A stretch of 64,000 nucleotides of DNA from contig WTXD01000001.1 of assembly GCA_022496205.1 (NCBI GenBank), positions 1,302,001-1,366,000 on the forward strand, written 5' to 3'. How positions within the stretch are numbered: position 1 is the first letter of the stretch; every line of letters begins with the position of its first letter. The stretch is from Gloeopeniophorella convolvens (lineage: Eukaryota > Basidiomycota > Agaricomycetes > Russulales). Of this stretch, positions 11,521-22,767 are shown piece after piece. The notes beneath the pieces are model-generated. The model was given only the letters and a program-made list of their open reading frames with translations, did not search any database and was not told where the DNA came from. Made by a program: the position numbers and the translations under genes.

Positions 11521-12658
11521 TCAATCCTCCGCCGTGTTCGCGTCTACGGTGAAATTAGCGAGGAATCTCCACCTGCCCAAGTCCTTCCAGCCTTTCGTCT
11601 TCCAATTGTTCAGTGTGGCATTCGGGAAGAAGTCAATGACATCCAACAGGAATCCATCGTGAGCTATGACAACAAAAACGTCATCATGTGCATCGAACAC
11701 CTCTACCCCTTTGAGCGTCACTGCAGCCTGATCAGGGCTGTCATAGAGGGAAGACTCAAGGGAAATGTTGTAAAAAGGCATTGTAGACGAGTTGTGTGGG
11801 TTGATAGCAACATATGGCTCCCCGGGACATGAAGAATGACTCCTCACAGGATCGCGCGGACACGGGAGGAGGGTAGGAGGAAGAGGAATCTGCTCCGTCG
11901 GCCGATATTCACCACTATTGTGGCCAGAATCGGCCGCCAAGAGCACGAACGAGTCGCTGGTCGTGCGAACCAATGCAGCCATATGGTCCGACGTGTGTCC
12001 TGGAGCTTTGAGGATGAAGAAACTGCCATCTTTCCAGTAGTCGAGAGCGGCGAATTGGCCGATCTGGATCACGTCCGTAGTGTTGAAGTCCAATTCGCGG
12101 ACGGTGCGCCCTGCGAATGCACTGTCCGGGACTTGGCCACTCTGGTTCGTAGGATATCCAGGAAGGAAGTCTGCCTCGAAACCGGGCCCTACGACAAGGT
12201 CCGTCGACGGAGGGAACAATGCAGGATTTCCCCAATGGTCGAAGTGGTGGTGGGACCAGAAGATGGAGTTGATGCTTTCGAGGGCGACGCCATTCTCGGT
12301 CAGAACCTCTGACACGTCGGCGGTGACGGTGAAATTGGAGCCTAATTCTTCAATCTGGGCGAGAACTGTATGGGTCAAAGACTTACGCGTCAGCGCCACC
12401 AAGCGACAAGAGGACAGGGATGTACGAACCGACAGGTGGATATATCGCCTCGTGGTCCTTCGGGACACCCAAATCCCACAGAACGCGTTGACCAGTGTGC
12501 TCGCTTTGGATGAGGAAAGAGAAGGAAGGGAAGTAGAGAACGGTATTGCCAGGGACAATGGGCAGGAGCTCTTGTCCGGCTGGGATAACCATACGAGTGG
12601 TGTCGATGACCGACAAGTTGGCAGTGTGTCCTAAGAAAGGAGGAAGAGAGAGCGACAT
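11521..12658 (-). CDS. Metallo-beta-lactamase-fold hydrolase, copy C
   Basis: Exons (minus) 12658-12430 and 12365-11521 give 357 aa. The intron is 64 nt and phase 1: donor GTTCGTAC, branch GCTGAC, acceptor ATACAG. Exon 1 is exactly as long as in copies B and D (229 nt). The HHHFDH motif and the later His/Asp ligand candidates are all present, and the second exon is nearly identical in translation to that of copy B. It ends with FTVDANTAED, a few residues longer than copy B. It lies in tandem on the same strand as B and D with its own upstream region. The minus frame is intact; the long + frames over the same bases are shadows. Confidence 0.88.
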
Positions 12659-12733
12659 GGAAGCAGCAGTGGAGCTGGGATCACAACCAAGTCAGGTTCA
12701 GGGTTAGTGAGCCTCAAAGAAAGTAGTGTCATC

Positions 12734-12741
12734 TTTAAGTA
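12734..12741 (-). promoter_or_regulatory. TATA-like box of MBL copy C
   Basis: TACTTAAA on the minus strand, 76-83 bases upstream of the ATG at 12658. It aligns with TATTTAAA of copy B but has one change in the core. Confidence 0.4.
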
Positions 12742-13678
12742 TTGCTGCCCCGCGGCATAGCGCCTGTACACAGTGAAGGCAGCGCTTGATGCCAACACAG
12801 AGACTAGCACAGATCAATTCCGATCACGAGCCTCTCGGCATTTGCAATAGGGTCAGAGCCACCTGGCTCCTTTGGCAAGTGGATGCTCCCGGCGGTATTG
12901 GTGAAGACAAAGTGGGTCAGCGACGCTTCTGACTCATTCACCAGGAGGGGGTCAACGTACGTGGAATGGTTCCTGGCGAAGCAACCCGACTTGCGTATTT
13001 TTCTGCGAGATGACAAACAAGTAGCTAACGCCGCTCGCTTGCTGAGCGCTGAGCACCCACATCCTCCTGTGAAAGAAAAAAGGACAGCAGCCTCATAGCC
13101 ATTCCTGTGAACCGCTGACCGATCTTCGGTGAATTGCACTGGTTGGGGAATCGCAATGAGCGCCAGGAGTAAACCCGACATCTCGACTCTTAAGCGTTGC
13201 GCAGCTCTTTCAAAGGTGTGCCATGATGCACGAAGCTCATGAAGTGGTGCGGGGCGGAACTTGCGGGGGTAATGTAGCCAAGATAATGGTGGCGACTGGT
13301 CCAGCACCGAAGCCTGAACGCAAGCCGATTCCGAATAGTCTTTTCCGCAGTGAGACGTCTTCGTTGAGTCTTTGTTTCAGTGACAGGGTCATTGAGGCAG
13401 TTGAAGCTGACCGCGGCTAAGTCCTCGAGGACTCAGTACTCCGTGTTGGACACGCTCGGGCGATCTCCGACCACAACAGCTTGTGCATAGCACCAAATCA
13501 CCAGATTAGATGCTCATGGAGCCCAGGAACGCTCATCGGATCGCAAACTCGGCCCTTGGTTGAATGTGCACTCATGATTTCCTTAAGGGCATCGTCATAA
13601 AGCATATGACAAACTGCAACCTTCATTTCAATTCATCAACCTGGGTACTATGAGACATGGAGTTGACTTGCCAAACTA

Positions 13679-14813
13679 TCAATCCTCCGCCGCGGCCGCG
13701 TCTACAGTGAAGTTAGCGAGGAATCTCCATCTGCCTAACTCCTTCCAACCTTTGTTCTTCCAATTGTTCAGCGTGGCATTCGGGAAGAAGTCGATAACGT
13801 CCAACAAGAATGCGTCGTGCGCTATGACAACGAAGACATCGCCATGCGCATCGAACGCTTCTACCCCTTCAAGTGTGGATGCAGCCTGCGCGGGATTGTC
13901 GTAGAGGGAAGACTCAAGGGAAATGTTGTAGAAAGGAATCGTAGACGAGTTATGTGGGTTGGTAGCAACATATGGCTCCCCAGGACACGAAGAGTGGGTC
14001 TTCACCGGATCGCGCGGACACGGGAGGAGGGTAGGAGGAAGAGGAATCTGCTCTGTCGGCCGATATTCGCCACTGTTGTGGCCAGAATCGGCCGCCAAGA
14101 GCACGAACGAGTCGCTGGTCGTGCGAACCAAAGCAACCATATGGTCCGACGTGTGTCCTGGAGCTTTGAGGATGAAGAAACTGCCATCTTTCCAGTAGTC
14201 GAGAGCGGCGAATTGACCAATCTGGATCACGTCCGTAGTGTTGAAGTCCAATTCGCGGACGGTGCGTCCTGCGAATGCACTGTCCGGGACTTGGCCACTC
14301 TGGTTCGTCGGGTATCCAGGAGGGAAGTCTGCCTCGAAACCGGGCCTACGACAAGGTCCGTCGACGGAGGGAACAATGCAGGATTTCCCCAATGGTCGAA
14401 GTGGTGGTGAGACCAGAAGATGGAGTTGATGCTTTCGAGGGCGACGCCGTTCTCCGTCAGAACCTCTGACACGTCGGCGGTGACGGTGAAATTGGAGCCT
14501 AATTCTTCAATCTGGGCGAGAACTACATTGGTCAAAGATTCACGCGTCAGCACTAGCAAGCGACGAGAGAGTAGATGCACGAACCGATAGGTGGGTACAT
14601 CACCTCGTGATCCTTCGGAATAGCTAAATCCCATAAAACGTTTTGACCAGTGTGTTCACTTTGGATGAGGAAGGAGAAAGACGGGAAGCGGAGGATAGTA
14701 TTTCCAGGGACAATGGGCAGGAGCTCTTGTCCAGCTAGGTTTTCCAAACGCGTAGTGTCGATGACCGACAAGTTGACAGTGTGTCCTAAAAACGGAGGAA
14801 GAGAGAGCGACAT
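13679..14813 (-). pseudogene. Metallo-beta-lactamase-fold hydrolase, copy D, frameshifted
   Basis: Exons (minus) 14813-14585 and 14522-13679; the 62-nt intron is intact and in the same position as in B and C. Copy C has GGGCCC where copy D has GGGCC at about 14343-14346, a loss of one base. As read, translation leaves the frame shortly after the HHHFDH motif and stops at 14227 after about 174 residues, losing the later ligand candidates (GHTSDH, AADSGH, IAHD). The rest of the frame, 14345-13679, is otherwise open and ends FTVDAAAAED. Either this copy is a recent pseudogene or the base is a consensus error; the good preservation of the downstream frame allows both. Confidence 0.75.
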
Positions 14814-14887
14814 GGCAGCAACAGTAGAGGTGGGACCGCTTGAACCAGAACAGGCTCAGGATTAGAGAGCCTCAGAGGAGTATCTTC

Positions 14888-14896
14888 TTTTAAGGA
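14888..14896 (-). promoter_or_regulatory. Degenerate TATA-like site of MBL copy D
   Basis: TCCTTAAAA on the minus strand, about 75-83 bases upstream of the ATG at 14813, at the position of the TATA box in copies B and C but with two core changes. Confidence 0.3.
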
Positions 14897-15799
14897 TTGT
14901 CAACTCGCGGCGCGACGCTTGTACACAGTGAAGACAGAGCTTAACGCCAACACCGTAGGGACGAACACTAATCAATTACCGTCCCCGAACCTCTCAGCAT
15001 TTGCAGTAGCGTCATCGACATTTGCAGTGGTGTCACCCCACCTGGCTTTTGCGGCGAGTGGATTCTCCCGGCGGTATTGGTGAAGGTAAAGTGAGTCAGC
15101 AAAGCTCGCTCCCGACCCACCTACTCACCAGCAGCGGGTCAAGGCACGCCGAATGTCACTTCCTGGAGAAGTAAGCCAACCTCCGCGTTCTTCTGCGATT
15201 CGACGGTCAGTAGCTCCGGCGCCAACCCTTGCTCGGTGGAGTATAGCAGCCAGTCGACTTACATTCTCAATCCATGTGAGAAGAAATGGACAATCGCCGC
15301 ACAGTTAACTCGGTCAACGTTGGATGGCCTTTGATGGTGATGATTGAGGTTCGTAATGGGCCACGAGGAAACTCGTCACCTCGGCTCTTGAGCGTCGGTA
15401 GCGAAACCAATATTCCACACCGAAATTCTGAAGGCAAATCGACCCCCAGATACTCAGTTTACGCAGAGAGATGTCTTCGCTTCGGAGGCAGGGTAATTGC
15501 GGCAGAACCTGGAAGTGACAAGGCGGTTGTGATGTAAAATGTTTGTAAGAGCGAGTCGAGGTCGTTCGAGCTGATGGCAGCTTGAAGTGAGCGTCACGCG
15601 TGCGTCCACTGGACTCCTCGGATGCTGACTGCCTTGGATGCACCCACACCAAGTCCTAGGCCTAGACGGTGACCGAGTCTCTTACTGCGTTGACGATGGC
15701 AAGCATGTAGCTCAGTAACCGAGTCCCATACTAATGCTGAGATGAGATTATATGCGTGTGACAAATTAGGGTGTGTCAGCACAGAAAACTATGCATAGT

Positions 15800-16719
15800 C
15801 TAAGGACCGGAAGTGCGACTGCGCGTGCCCATGAAATCCACAGACGTGGCCGTCTCGAGCTTGGAGACGAGCTTGGAGACGGGCTCCGTCAGCGCGGGCG
15901 AGTAGTCTGGGCGCACGCCCTCCTGCCACAGCCGCACATACTCCTCGCCGCGGCTCCACTCACTCCCCTTCGCGTCGGCACTCTGACTGCCAAGCGCGAC
16001 CATGCGCCAGCGGCGGCGCGCGAGGTTCGCGCTGTCGTCCATGCGCTCGCTCTTGAGCTCGTTCGCCTCGAGCACCCGCTTCTCCGCCGCGAAGCCCTGC
16101 TCCGTCTCGGACGGGCCGAACCGCGCACCGTACGCGGTTGCTTCTTGTGCGGCGAAACGCGTCGCAATATGCTGGATCGCACGCAGAGAGCGGAACTCCA
16201 TGATGGACATGGCGTATGCGTCGCTGAGGGGGAGGTTATGGTGCTGGTGCAGGTTGAGGGTGAAGAGCACCGCGCTGGCAAATTTCAGACATGATTAGCA
16301 GGCGCGTTTGAATGAATAAGGGTTAGAACGCACTCCTCTGGAGTGGGATTGCTCCCCCGCTGACTTAACCGCGTCCACCGCACCCCATTTATAGGGTGCT
16401 CCTCCTTGATGGCTCCAGTCTCGTTGAGACTCCGTGGTCTGAACGCCTCGAATGGATGGTCTCGGAAAAACTGGCGACGAATGTCGTCCTCAAGGTACGT
16501 GATGGGTTGTACGCGAGGCCCTGGTGTCCTTTTCGCAGCAAAGCTATGTTTTGGGGGTGCAGTGTCATGGGTAGTCCGCGCGGGTGGCTCGCGGGGAGGA
16601 AGAGGGAGAGGTGGGTGTTCGAGGACGGCTTGGAACCATGCTGGCTGTGTTTTGATGAGACCGGCACGAGTGAGACGAGACGCCTGCTTGTGGACTTGGG
16701 ACGCAATTCGCCTCACCAT
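15800..16719 (-). CDS. RSM25: Mitochondrial small-subunit ribosomal protein mS23 (Rsm25)
   Basis: Exons (minus) 16719-16334 and 16274-15800 give 286 aa. The 59-nt intron is phase 2, with donor GTGCGT, branch GCTAAT and acceptor TGCCAG. Recognisable segments are YLEDDIRRQFFRDHPFEAFRP and NGVRWTRLSQRGSNPTPED across the junction, then TLNLHQHHNLPLSDAYA, RSLRAIQHIATRFAA and, near the end, EWSRGEEYVRLWQEGVRPDYSPALTEP, all characteristic of fungal Rsm25/mS23. The N-terminus (MVRRIASQVHKQASRLTRAG) is Arg/Lys-rich without acidic residues and suits a mitochondrial targeting peptide. The protein is part of the mitoribosomal small subunit. Confidence 0.88.
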
Positions 16720-16944
16720 TGGCGGTTTTGGGACAACGCGGTCAACAGTTTAACGGTCCTCGGAGCGGAGACCAGCCGCGCTCAAGTCAAGTTTATGTAA
16801 TCATGTATATAAGCGCGTTGCGGGCGGCTGGGGCGGGAGAACAGGAAGACAGTAACTTATATAATGTCATTTACGTATGTACTAATGTATACAATACAAT
16901 CAGAACCAGGTATAATTCGCAAGTCGTATGTTTGCGAGCTCTGA

Positions 16945-19606
16945 TCAGAGACGTGCCTTGACAAGAGGGTGTTCCTTCCGAAGGGCCCTTGCCTGGTCGC
17001 GAAGAAGTCGCCTGAGCAACTTCCCACTCGGGTTCTTGGGAATGGTATCGATGAACTCAACACCTCCAGCCAATCTCTTGTAGGGGACTTTGTGGTCTGC
17101 GACATGCTGTATTCTCACCAGTCAGTAACCGAAAATCGTGACATACGAAGGTGCAGCGTACCTTCGCGATGGAGTCCTTGATCTTCGCAGCCTCCACCTC
17201 ACTTTGCGCAGCCCTCTTAGCAGCGTCGGCAGACAGCGCCACAAACGCCAACGGGACTTCCCCGCTGTACTCATCGGGAATCCCAACGACGCAAGTGTCT
17301 GCGACGTCAGCGTGCTGCAGGAGATGGCCCTCCAATTCGGCAGGAGCAACCTGGAAGCCCCGGACCTTCATGATTTCCTGCGAGGGATCTCTTAGCGCTC
17401 GCAAAGATGATAGAAGCGACAGCCGCACCTTGAGCCTATCAACAACAAACAGATCACCATTCTCCTTGATGATGACTTCATCTCCTGTGCGGACCCATCT
17501 AAAATGTTGTCAGTATCTAGTCCCGCACCGCAGCCCGACTGGACGAACCCATCAACAAAGGTTTCCTCAGTCCTGGAACGACGGCACATCAGTGCCATGG
17601 CAGTGAGTGAGGACGATGGGTCGCTTACGCTTCCTTGTTGTTCAGATAGCCCAAAGCCGAGGAAGGAGCCTGGACGACCAATTCGCCCTGTTCACCGACC
17701 TTGGCAAGCGTGCCGTCCTCCTTGATGATGCGCGCGCGCACTCCAGGAATGAGTTGTCCAGCACTTCCGAATGTGCCAATGCGCTGAGTCGGGGGAACCA
17801 TGCTGACTGACGTAGACGTTTCGGTCATGCCTGAGGCAGAGGTTAGTTCATTTTGAGTGTAATATTCGCTTCGAACACGGACCGTATCCCTGTCCGATGA
17901 ACGCGTTTGGCATTAATTGGACCAATCTCTGTGTGAGCTCGGCTGAAAGTGGTGCGGCGCCGCTAAACACCAGGCGAACATGACTGAGGTCGTAATTCCT
18001 CGTCGCTGGATGCTGGGAGACTGTCAACGCCGGTACATGGACCCAAGGCAATGCTGAGTGAAGCAGACCTTGCAAAACAATACGATCATGGGCGGAACGA
18101 CCCTATCCACAGGGATTGTCGTAAGAGACGGAGGCCCAAAGATAAGTTGGAAGCGTACAAAAGATGTGTAACTCGATGCCTTTTGATGCTCCCAAGGAAT
18201 TTCACGTAGTCGAACTTGGGAACCACTACTAGACTGATCTGCGTGAACAGTCAGCCAATGTGAACTGAGAGCTAGGTTGGACGGGTATCGTACCCCGCAG
18301 AACAGGAAGAAGTGCATCTAAGGACCATTGTCAGCACTGTATCGACCACGGCGTAGAACGCTTCATACATTGACAACAAGGCCATAGATATCTGACAGTC
18401 AGCTTGTTGTCAGCGGAGCACCATCCCTTCTCGATACTAAGACTCACGATAGAATGGCAACACTAGCATGCCATGTCAGTTCACAAGTTGATATTGACGG
18501 CGCCACGCAAAAGGCACTCACCAGCCAAGGCCACATCATCCGGCCTTATCCGTCGTTCTTCGGGAGGAATGGATGTGTCGTTGATTTTCCACCATGTAGC
18601 CATCTGCAGGACATTCGCGATCGGCGCAAAGTGGGGGATCATGACTGCCTGCAGTGACGTTAGCCTACAGCGCTCCGAGCTTGATTGATTCGAGCCTCAC
18701 TTTCGGCCTTCCGGTTGTGCCACTAGAGAAGCTTAAGAAGGCGATCTTCCTCCTGCCTTCCCCGGGATTAAGCTTCCTTTCAACGAAATTAGCCCCATGT
18801 GAGAGTCCGTAAGCTATCAGCTCGTGCAAGTCGGGGCCGACGCCATTGGGCTTCAAACCATGAACGGAGTCGAGAGGGACGATGCGGCTAAAAGAGACGC
18901 CAGCTAGCTTGGCTGCTTCTGCGGCGACGGCTAACGAATCCGGGTGAACGATGATGCTGGTCGCCGTCGCCGTAGTGATTTGATATGCAAGTTCTTCAGC
19001 AGTGTATGATGGATTCGCCGCGCTGTTCGAGGAATGTTCCGTCAGAAGACGACACGCCGGCGGCGATAGCTGGTGCGAACGTCACGATGGCTCCCAATCT
19101 GTGGACGGCCCATATGGCGGTAGGATAGTCTGGATGCGAGGTCAATGAACTGCTTGGGCCTGTGGATCAACCCGAGACGTACCGACATGGTTCGGACTGA
19201 AGACGCAAACTGAAAACGCGTCCCTCAGCTACGCCAGTATCGAGTCTGTTTCATCCACGTACCAACGTCATTCTCGCCTGTATGATGCTATATTGAGGTG
19301 CGAAGAAGAGGAGCTGTGTGAAACGACGTACGAATGCCCCATTTCAAGCTCAACGCATTCGCCAACCCGAATACACGGGTACGGATCTAATCGGCTTGTC
19401 AGGCTTCGCGTGACGTAGTGCGTATCTGAGACTATATGCACCTCTTCAAAGCCAATCTTGCGCCCAGTTGCATCCTCAATTAACCACGGAACACCCTCAC
19501 GACGGAGGGGTCTAGACGGATGAGTCGAGTCAAGGATAAATTGAGGTAAGGTGACGTCGTCTGGGATGTGGGGAAGGGGGTTTCCGGATGATACGAATTC
19601 GGTCAT
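16945..19606 (-). CDS. 4-coumarate-CoA ligase-like acyl-CoA synthetase 1 (ANL family)
   Basis: Eighteen exons (minus): 19606-19442, 19386-19332, 19277-19263, 19209-19183, 19129-19081, 19022-18701, 18648-18522, 18462-18448, 18391-18369, 18317-18294, 18238-18159, 18102-18069, 18012-17883, 17830-17629, 17572-17549, 17498-17429, 17377-17162, 17106-16945; total 579 aa. All junctions keep frame and are GT...AG. ANL motifs in order: P-loop [10 protein letters not shown] (A3), GQGYGMTETST (A5), WVRTGDEV (A7), [12 protein letters not shown] (A8) and catalytic-Lys motif [12 protein letters not shown] (A10). The enzyme should adenylate a carboxylic acid and pass it to CoA; the acid is unknown. The C-terminus ARL fits a peroxisomal PTS1 signal. 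Two exons are only 15 nt long. It is a paralogue of the gene at 25821-28428. Confidence 0.87.
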
Positions 19607-20559
19607 AGCTGCGAGTGTCAACGGATGGACCGGGGTCTAGGGAGGGCTACATGGGGCGACCGTGGGGGAGGCTTAAGTAGAAATTGACGTTCCATGAAGT
19701 ATTGCTGGAAGTTCATGAACAGGTTGCCATAGGTTGCCATCCGGTCGGTTCGAGTTGCGCATGTCAGAGGCTTCACGTATACAGTCGAACGTAATCAGCT
19801 CTACAAATGCGGGGCGTTGATTTTGCCTCCGATCATGTCGTATGTAATTTGCGGGGAGTCTCATTGGTTGCGGTTGTCCAGCTTGTTCCGTGCGATAGGT
19901 ACGGCACCTACTCCGAGTGGGCGCAGCCATACTGGCAGAGACTGGCAGCTATCGGAGACGCACGCCCAGGGGAAGCATAGCCTCCGCCTCCGAAAGCGTG
20001 TAACTCGCTCAAGCTGGCACGTCGCGTCATCCCCCGCTCAGCTGGCGCTCCGACTCGGCTGCGAAATTCGCTAACTTCTTTATCCACTCTCTGTATCGAG
20101 TTTGGCCGTACCTCGGCGCGATTGCTTACAGACCTCCGACTCTGAACCTCGTACATCGTCTGCTGATAGGCATGTGCCACCCCGAAGCGGACATGGCTTT
20201 TGGGCCACCTGGCCAGGTCGCCGCAGACGCCGCAGACAGCAACCAGTGCGATTTTCTCCATAGGATTGATCAATAGGCTCGGTACAATATTCGGTCCCTG
20301 GCACCGTTGAAGACCGCAGGCGACAGGCCGTATCTCATATATCATAGTCTCTCTTATTCGACGGGGCTCTGTCCGACGGGAATTTTAGCCTGTGCGCAAT
20401 GTGTCTTAAGCGGGAATGCGCGTTGCCACTGCCATATCATTACTTCGACCAGCGTTGACGCTGATCACTGTTGACTATCGGCCAAGACATTGGCAACTAT
20501 CATATGATATCACACCACCAAGCGCTGGGGTACGAGGAAAGAAACAGAGCGCCAAGCTA
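19607..20559. other. Intergenic upstream of acyl-CoA ligase 1
   Basis: About 950 bases with only short frames lacking any family pattern. It presumably holds the ligase promoter (minus strand) and the 3' end of the BCL7-like gene. No TATA box or repeat was recognised. Confidence 0.4.
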
Positions 20560-21248
20560 CTACGTATCCATCGCAAAAGGGTCGTCCGAGATGCTTGTGC
20601 TGATTATCTCTCCACCAAGGATAGCATCCTCTGGTTCGATCTGGGAAAGGTCTCCGGCCCCCTCGAAAGCTGTCCCGTCCGGTCCCAGCTGCGCCAAGTC
20701 CAGATCGACCAAGTCTGCTGGGTCGAGGTCAACTTGTGTGTTGAGGTCATCTTCCAGGCTCTGCAGAGTGTTGTCCATGGCGTCATCGGCTGGCTCTAAT
20801 GGTGGCTGGAAAGATATCGACAACGGGTGTGGCTTTGGTGAAGAAACTTTCGAGGGAAGCTCTTCCTTCGGAAGGACCGGCTCAGAGACATCCCGCGATA
20901 TGGGTTCTGGTGGAACCGACTGTGCAGGGTCTTCCTGCTCGACGTCATCGTCACCTTCTACTACTTCGGGTTCATCGGGAAGGGGAGCAAGCGGCTCGTT
21001 GACGTCCCCCTCATCATCGCTGAATTGCTGTCACGGCCTTGAGTTCAACATATACCACTCGTAGCACCAGCAAAACGCACCTGTGTTTTGTCCGTTTTGA
21101 CCCACTTCAGCACCTTGAGCGTGGACCCAGGGGCAGCCTTTTCAGGGACCACCCAGACTTTCTCCCAGCACGCAACCGGTTGCATGAGCTGTCGACGAGC
21201 CGCTTCGGTCGTCGCAGTACTAACGCCAATTCTTCGTCGTAAGGCCAT
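20560..21248 (-). CDS. BCL7-like protein (probable SWI/SNF-associated)
   Basis: Exons (minus) 21248-21081 and 21027-20560 give 211 aa; the 53-nt intron is phase 0. The N-terminal part has TTEAARRQLMQPVACWEKVWV followed by STLKVLKWVKTDK. This resembles the BCL7 N-terminal domain, in which a Trp-Glu-Lys-x-Trp-Val strand is followed by Leu-x-x-x-Lys-Trp-Val. The remainder is acidic and disordered (QFSDDEGDVNEPLAPLP, then many Asp/Glu/Pro). BCL7 proteins are accessory subunits of SWI/SNF chromatin remodellers in animals; fungal homologues carry the same short domain. Family assignment is by pattern only. The ATG at 21248 is the first Met in frame, but an extra 5' exon cannot be excluded. Confidence 0.65.
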
Positions 21249-21661
21249 TGTTGGGTATTCAGTGGATAAGCGTCTATGTCGTCTGCGATGGAGATTGACC
21301 AGAAGATGGTCGCGAGCTTAGGAGGATGCGGGATATACTGATAGAGGAAGTCTCGAAAGCGAACGCGCTTGAAAGTGCGCGCGTCAAATCGCGCACGAGG
21401 TCCAAGCCTTGCCGCACGCGTGACGCACTTTCTAAAACAGGATGACATTCGCAGGCCGCGGATCGCGGTGGCAAAATGCCGTGACAATGGTACAGATCTC
21501 AACATGGCGCCTCAGAAATCATTAGTGATGCAACGTGGAACAGTGTACGCAAAGCAGAGCATGTAAATAGATGCGACGAATAAGGGGCCCGCGAATGCTT
21601 CGAGCCGATCGTGGGTACACAGAGCTCGGAGGCTCGGACATGTAGGAGTGTGGCAGGTGGT
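21249..21661. other. Intergenic between Med7 and BCL7-like gene
   Basis: 413 bases on the Med7 3' side. Open frames here continue from the BCL7-like exon in other phases and carry no recognisable domain. Nothing further seen. Confidence 0.35.
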
Positions 21662-22767
21662 TCATATTTCCTCCGCCCAGCGGGCGATGTCGTCAGTCGG
21701 CAACAGCGGAAACCGTAACGGGGGTGGAGCCTGGAACGAAGAGTATTAGATGGCCTCCATCGCAACATGACTGAGGGTAAAGACTCACCTGCGCAACCGG
21801 CAGTATCTCTTCTTCTTCTGGTGGCTGGAAGGTAGAAGTCAGGTCACAAAGGTTGTTCGCCTCAAGGGCGCGTTAAGTACCTCTTCTGACTGCTCCTCAG
21901 CCTTTTTCCCGGCCATCTGACGCAATTGTGCGAGCTGCGCCTCCAAGGCGTCACACTTCCTGCATGCGCAGGTTAGCGGGACTTCGAAAATGGACGTCAA
22001 ACACGCACTCGTGGATCGCCTTCGTTTCTTCCCTCCGTAGTTCCAGTTGTCGTTGCATCATGAGCTCGAGGCTCGCGCGCGCCTGTGAGGTCTCAGCGAC
22101 TGGTGATAGGCCAGAAGGACGCAGTAAACATACCTGCACTGGTCGCAGATCATTTGCAGCAGCCATGACATTCTGCGCTAGGACCGTGATCCATTCCACT
22201 TGGCGATGCCAATCTGGAGGTGCGTTGGACGTGATGCTGGGCGGCGGTGCAAGAAGGGAGCCTAGCAGCGATGAGTAGGTGACGAGCATGGATTTTAGGA
22301 TAGCTTGGAGGGCGGGGCGTCTGTCTGTTCGGGTCGTTGAGCCAGACAGTAGGCAGTCGGCGAGAACAGCCACGTACCTGCGGAGGCATCTTCGGGATAT
22401 AGCTGGTGTCCGCCTACCTCGCCAAGGGACGGTATCGTCTCCTTAAGCTGTCAATAATACGATGTTACATGCCTCGCAAAACCAGAAGTGAATGGAGGCG
22501 CACAAACCACGTATCTCCAAAGACAGTGTAATGGCCTTCCTCTCGTATCCAGTCGACTCTGGGCTTCTCCAAAGATGTCAGGGGCCAGTCGGGTACATCA
22601 CTCTGGTCAAAAAGTATCTCCTTCTGTCTCGCCTCTGAGTTATCTTGGTCACCTGTGCGCTCCTTCAGCAATGCCAAGAGTTTGAGATTCTGCGTGGTGT
22701 AATTGGTGTAGTGTGATGGCGGGGAAGGGAACGGGTTGCGGAGCTCCGTCTCTTGTTCATCATCCAT
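21662..22767 (-). CDS. MED7: Mediator complex subunit 7
   Basis: Seven exons (minus): 22767-22504, 22447-22378, 22324-22134, 22082-22009, 21959-21881, 21824-21789, 21730-21662, giving 260 aa. Med7 hallmarks are the N-terminal NPFPSPPSHYTNYTTQNLKLL, then LEKPRVDWIREEGHYTVFGD, the RRPALQAILKSMLVTYSSLL helix and the long helical coiled-coil part around LELMMQRQLELRREETKAIHE. Med7 with Med21 forms the hinge of the Mediator middle module and takes part in RNA polymerase II recruitment in the nucleus. The C-terminal tail (PPEEEEILPVAQ...RWAEEI) lies in two small exons. The start MDDEQETELRNPF was chosen over an upstream in-frame ATG because it matches the family. Confidence 0.92.

Larger units (their letters stand above)
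11229..13390. repeat. Tandem ~2.15-kb unit 2 (carries MBL copy C)
   Basis: Second direct repeat, delimited by homology to units 1 and 3. It opens with GTCATTGCAACAGTTGG (unit 3: GTCATTGAGGCAGTTG) and contains the CCTCGAGGACTCAG block shared with unit 3. The 3'-flank and promoter-side landmarks described for unit 1 are all present. Confidence 0.7.
13391..15540. repeat. Tandem ~2.15-kb unit 3 (carries MBL copy D)
   Basis: Third direct repeat. Homology to units 1 and 2 can be followed on the promoter side as far as about 15,540 (for instance AATATTCCACACCG against AATATTCCGCGTCGG, and the final GGCAGGGTAATTGCGGCAG against GACAGGGTCATTGCAACAG). Its flank is the most diverged of the three. Confidence 0.65.
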
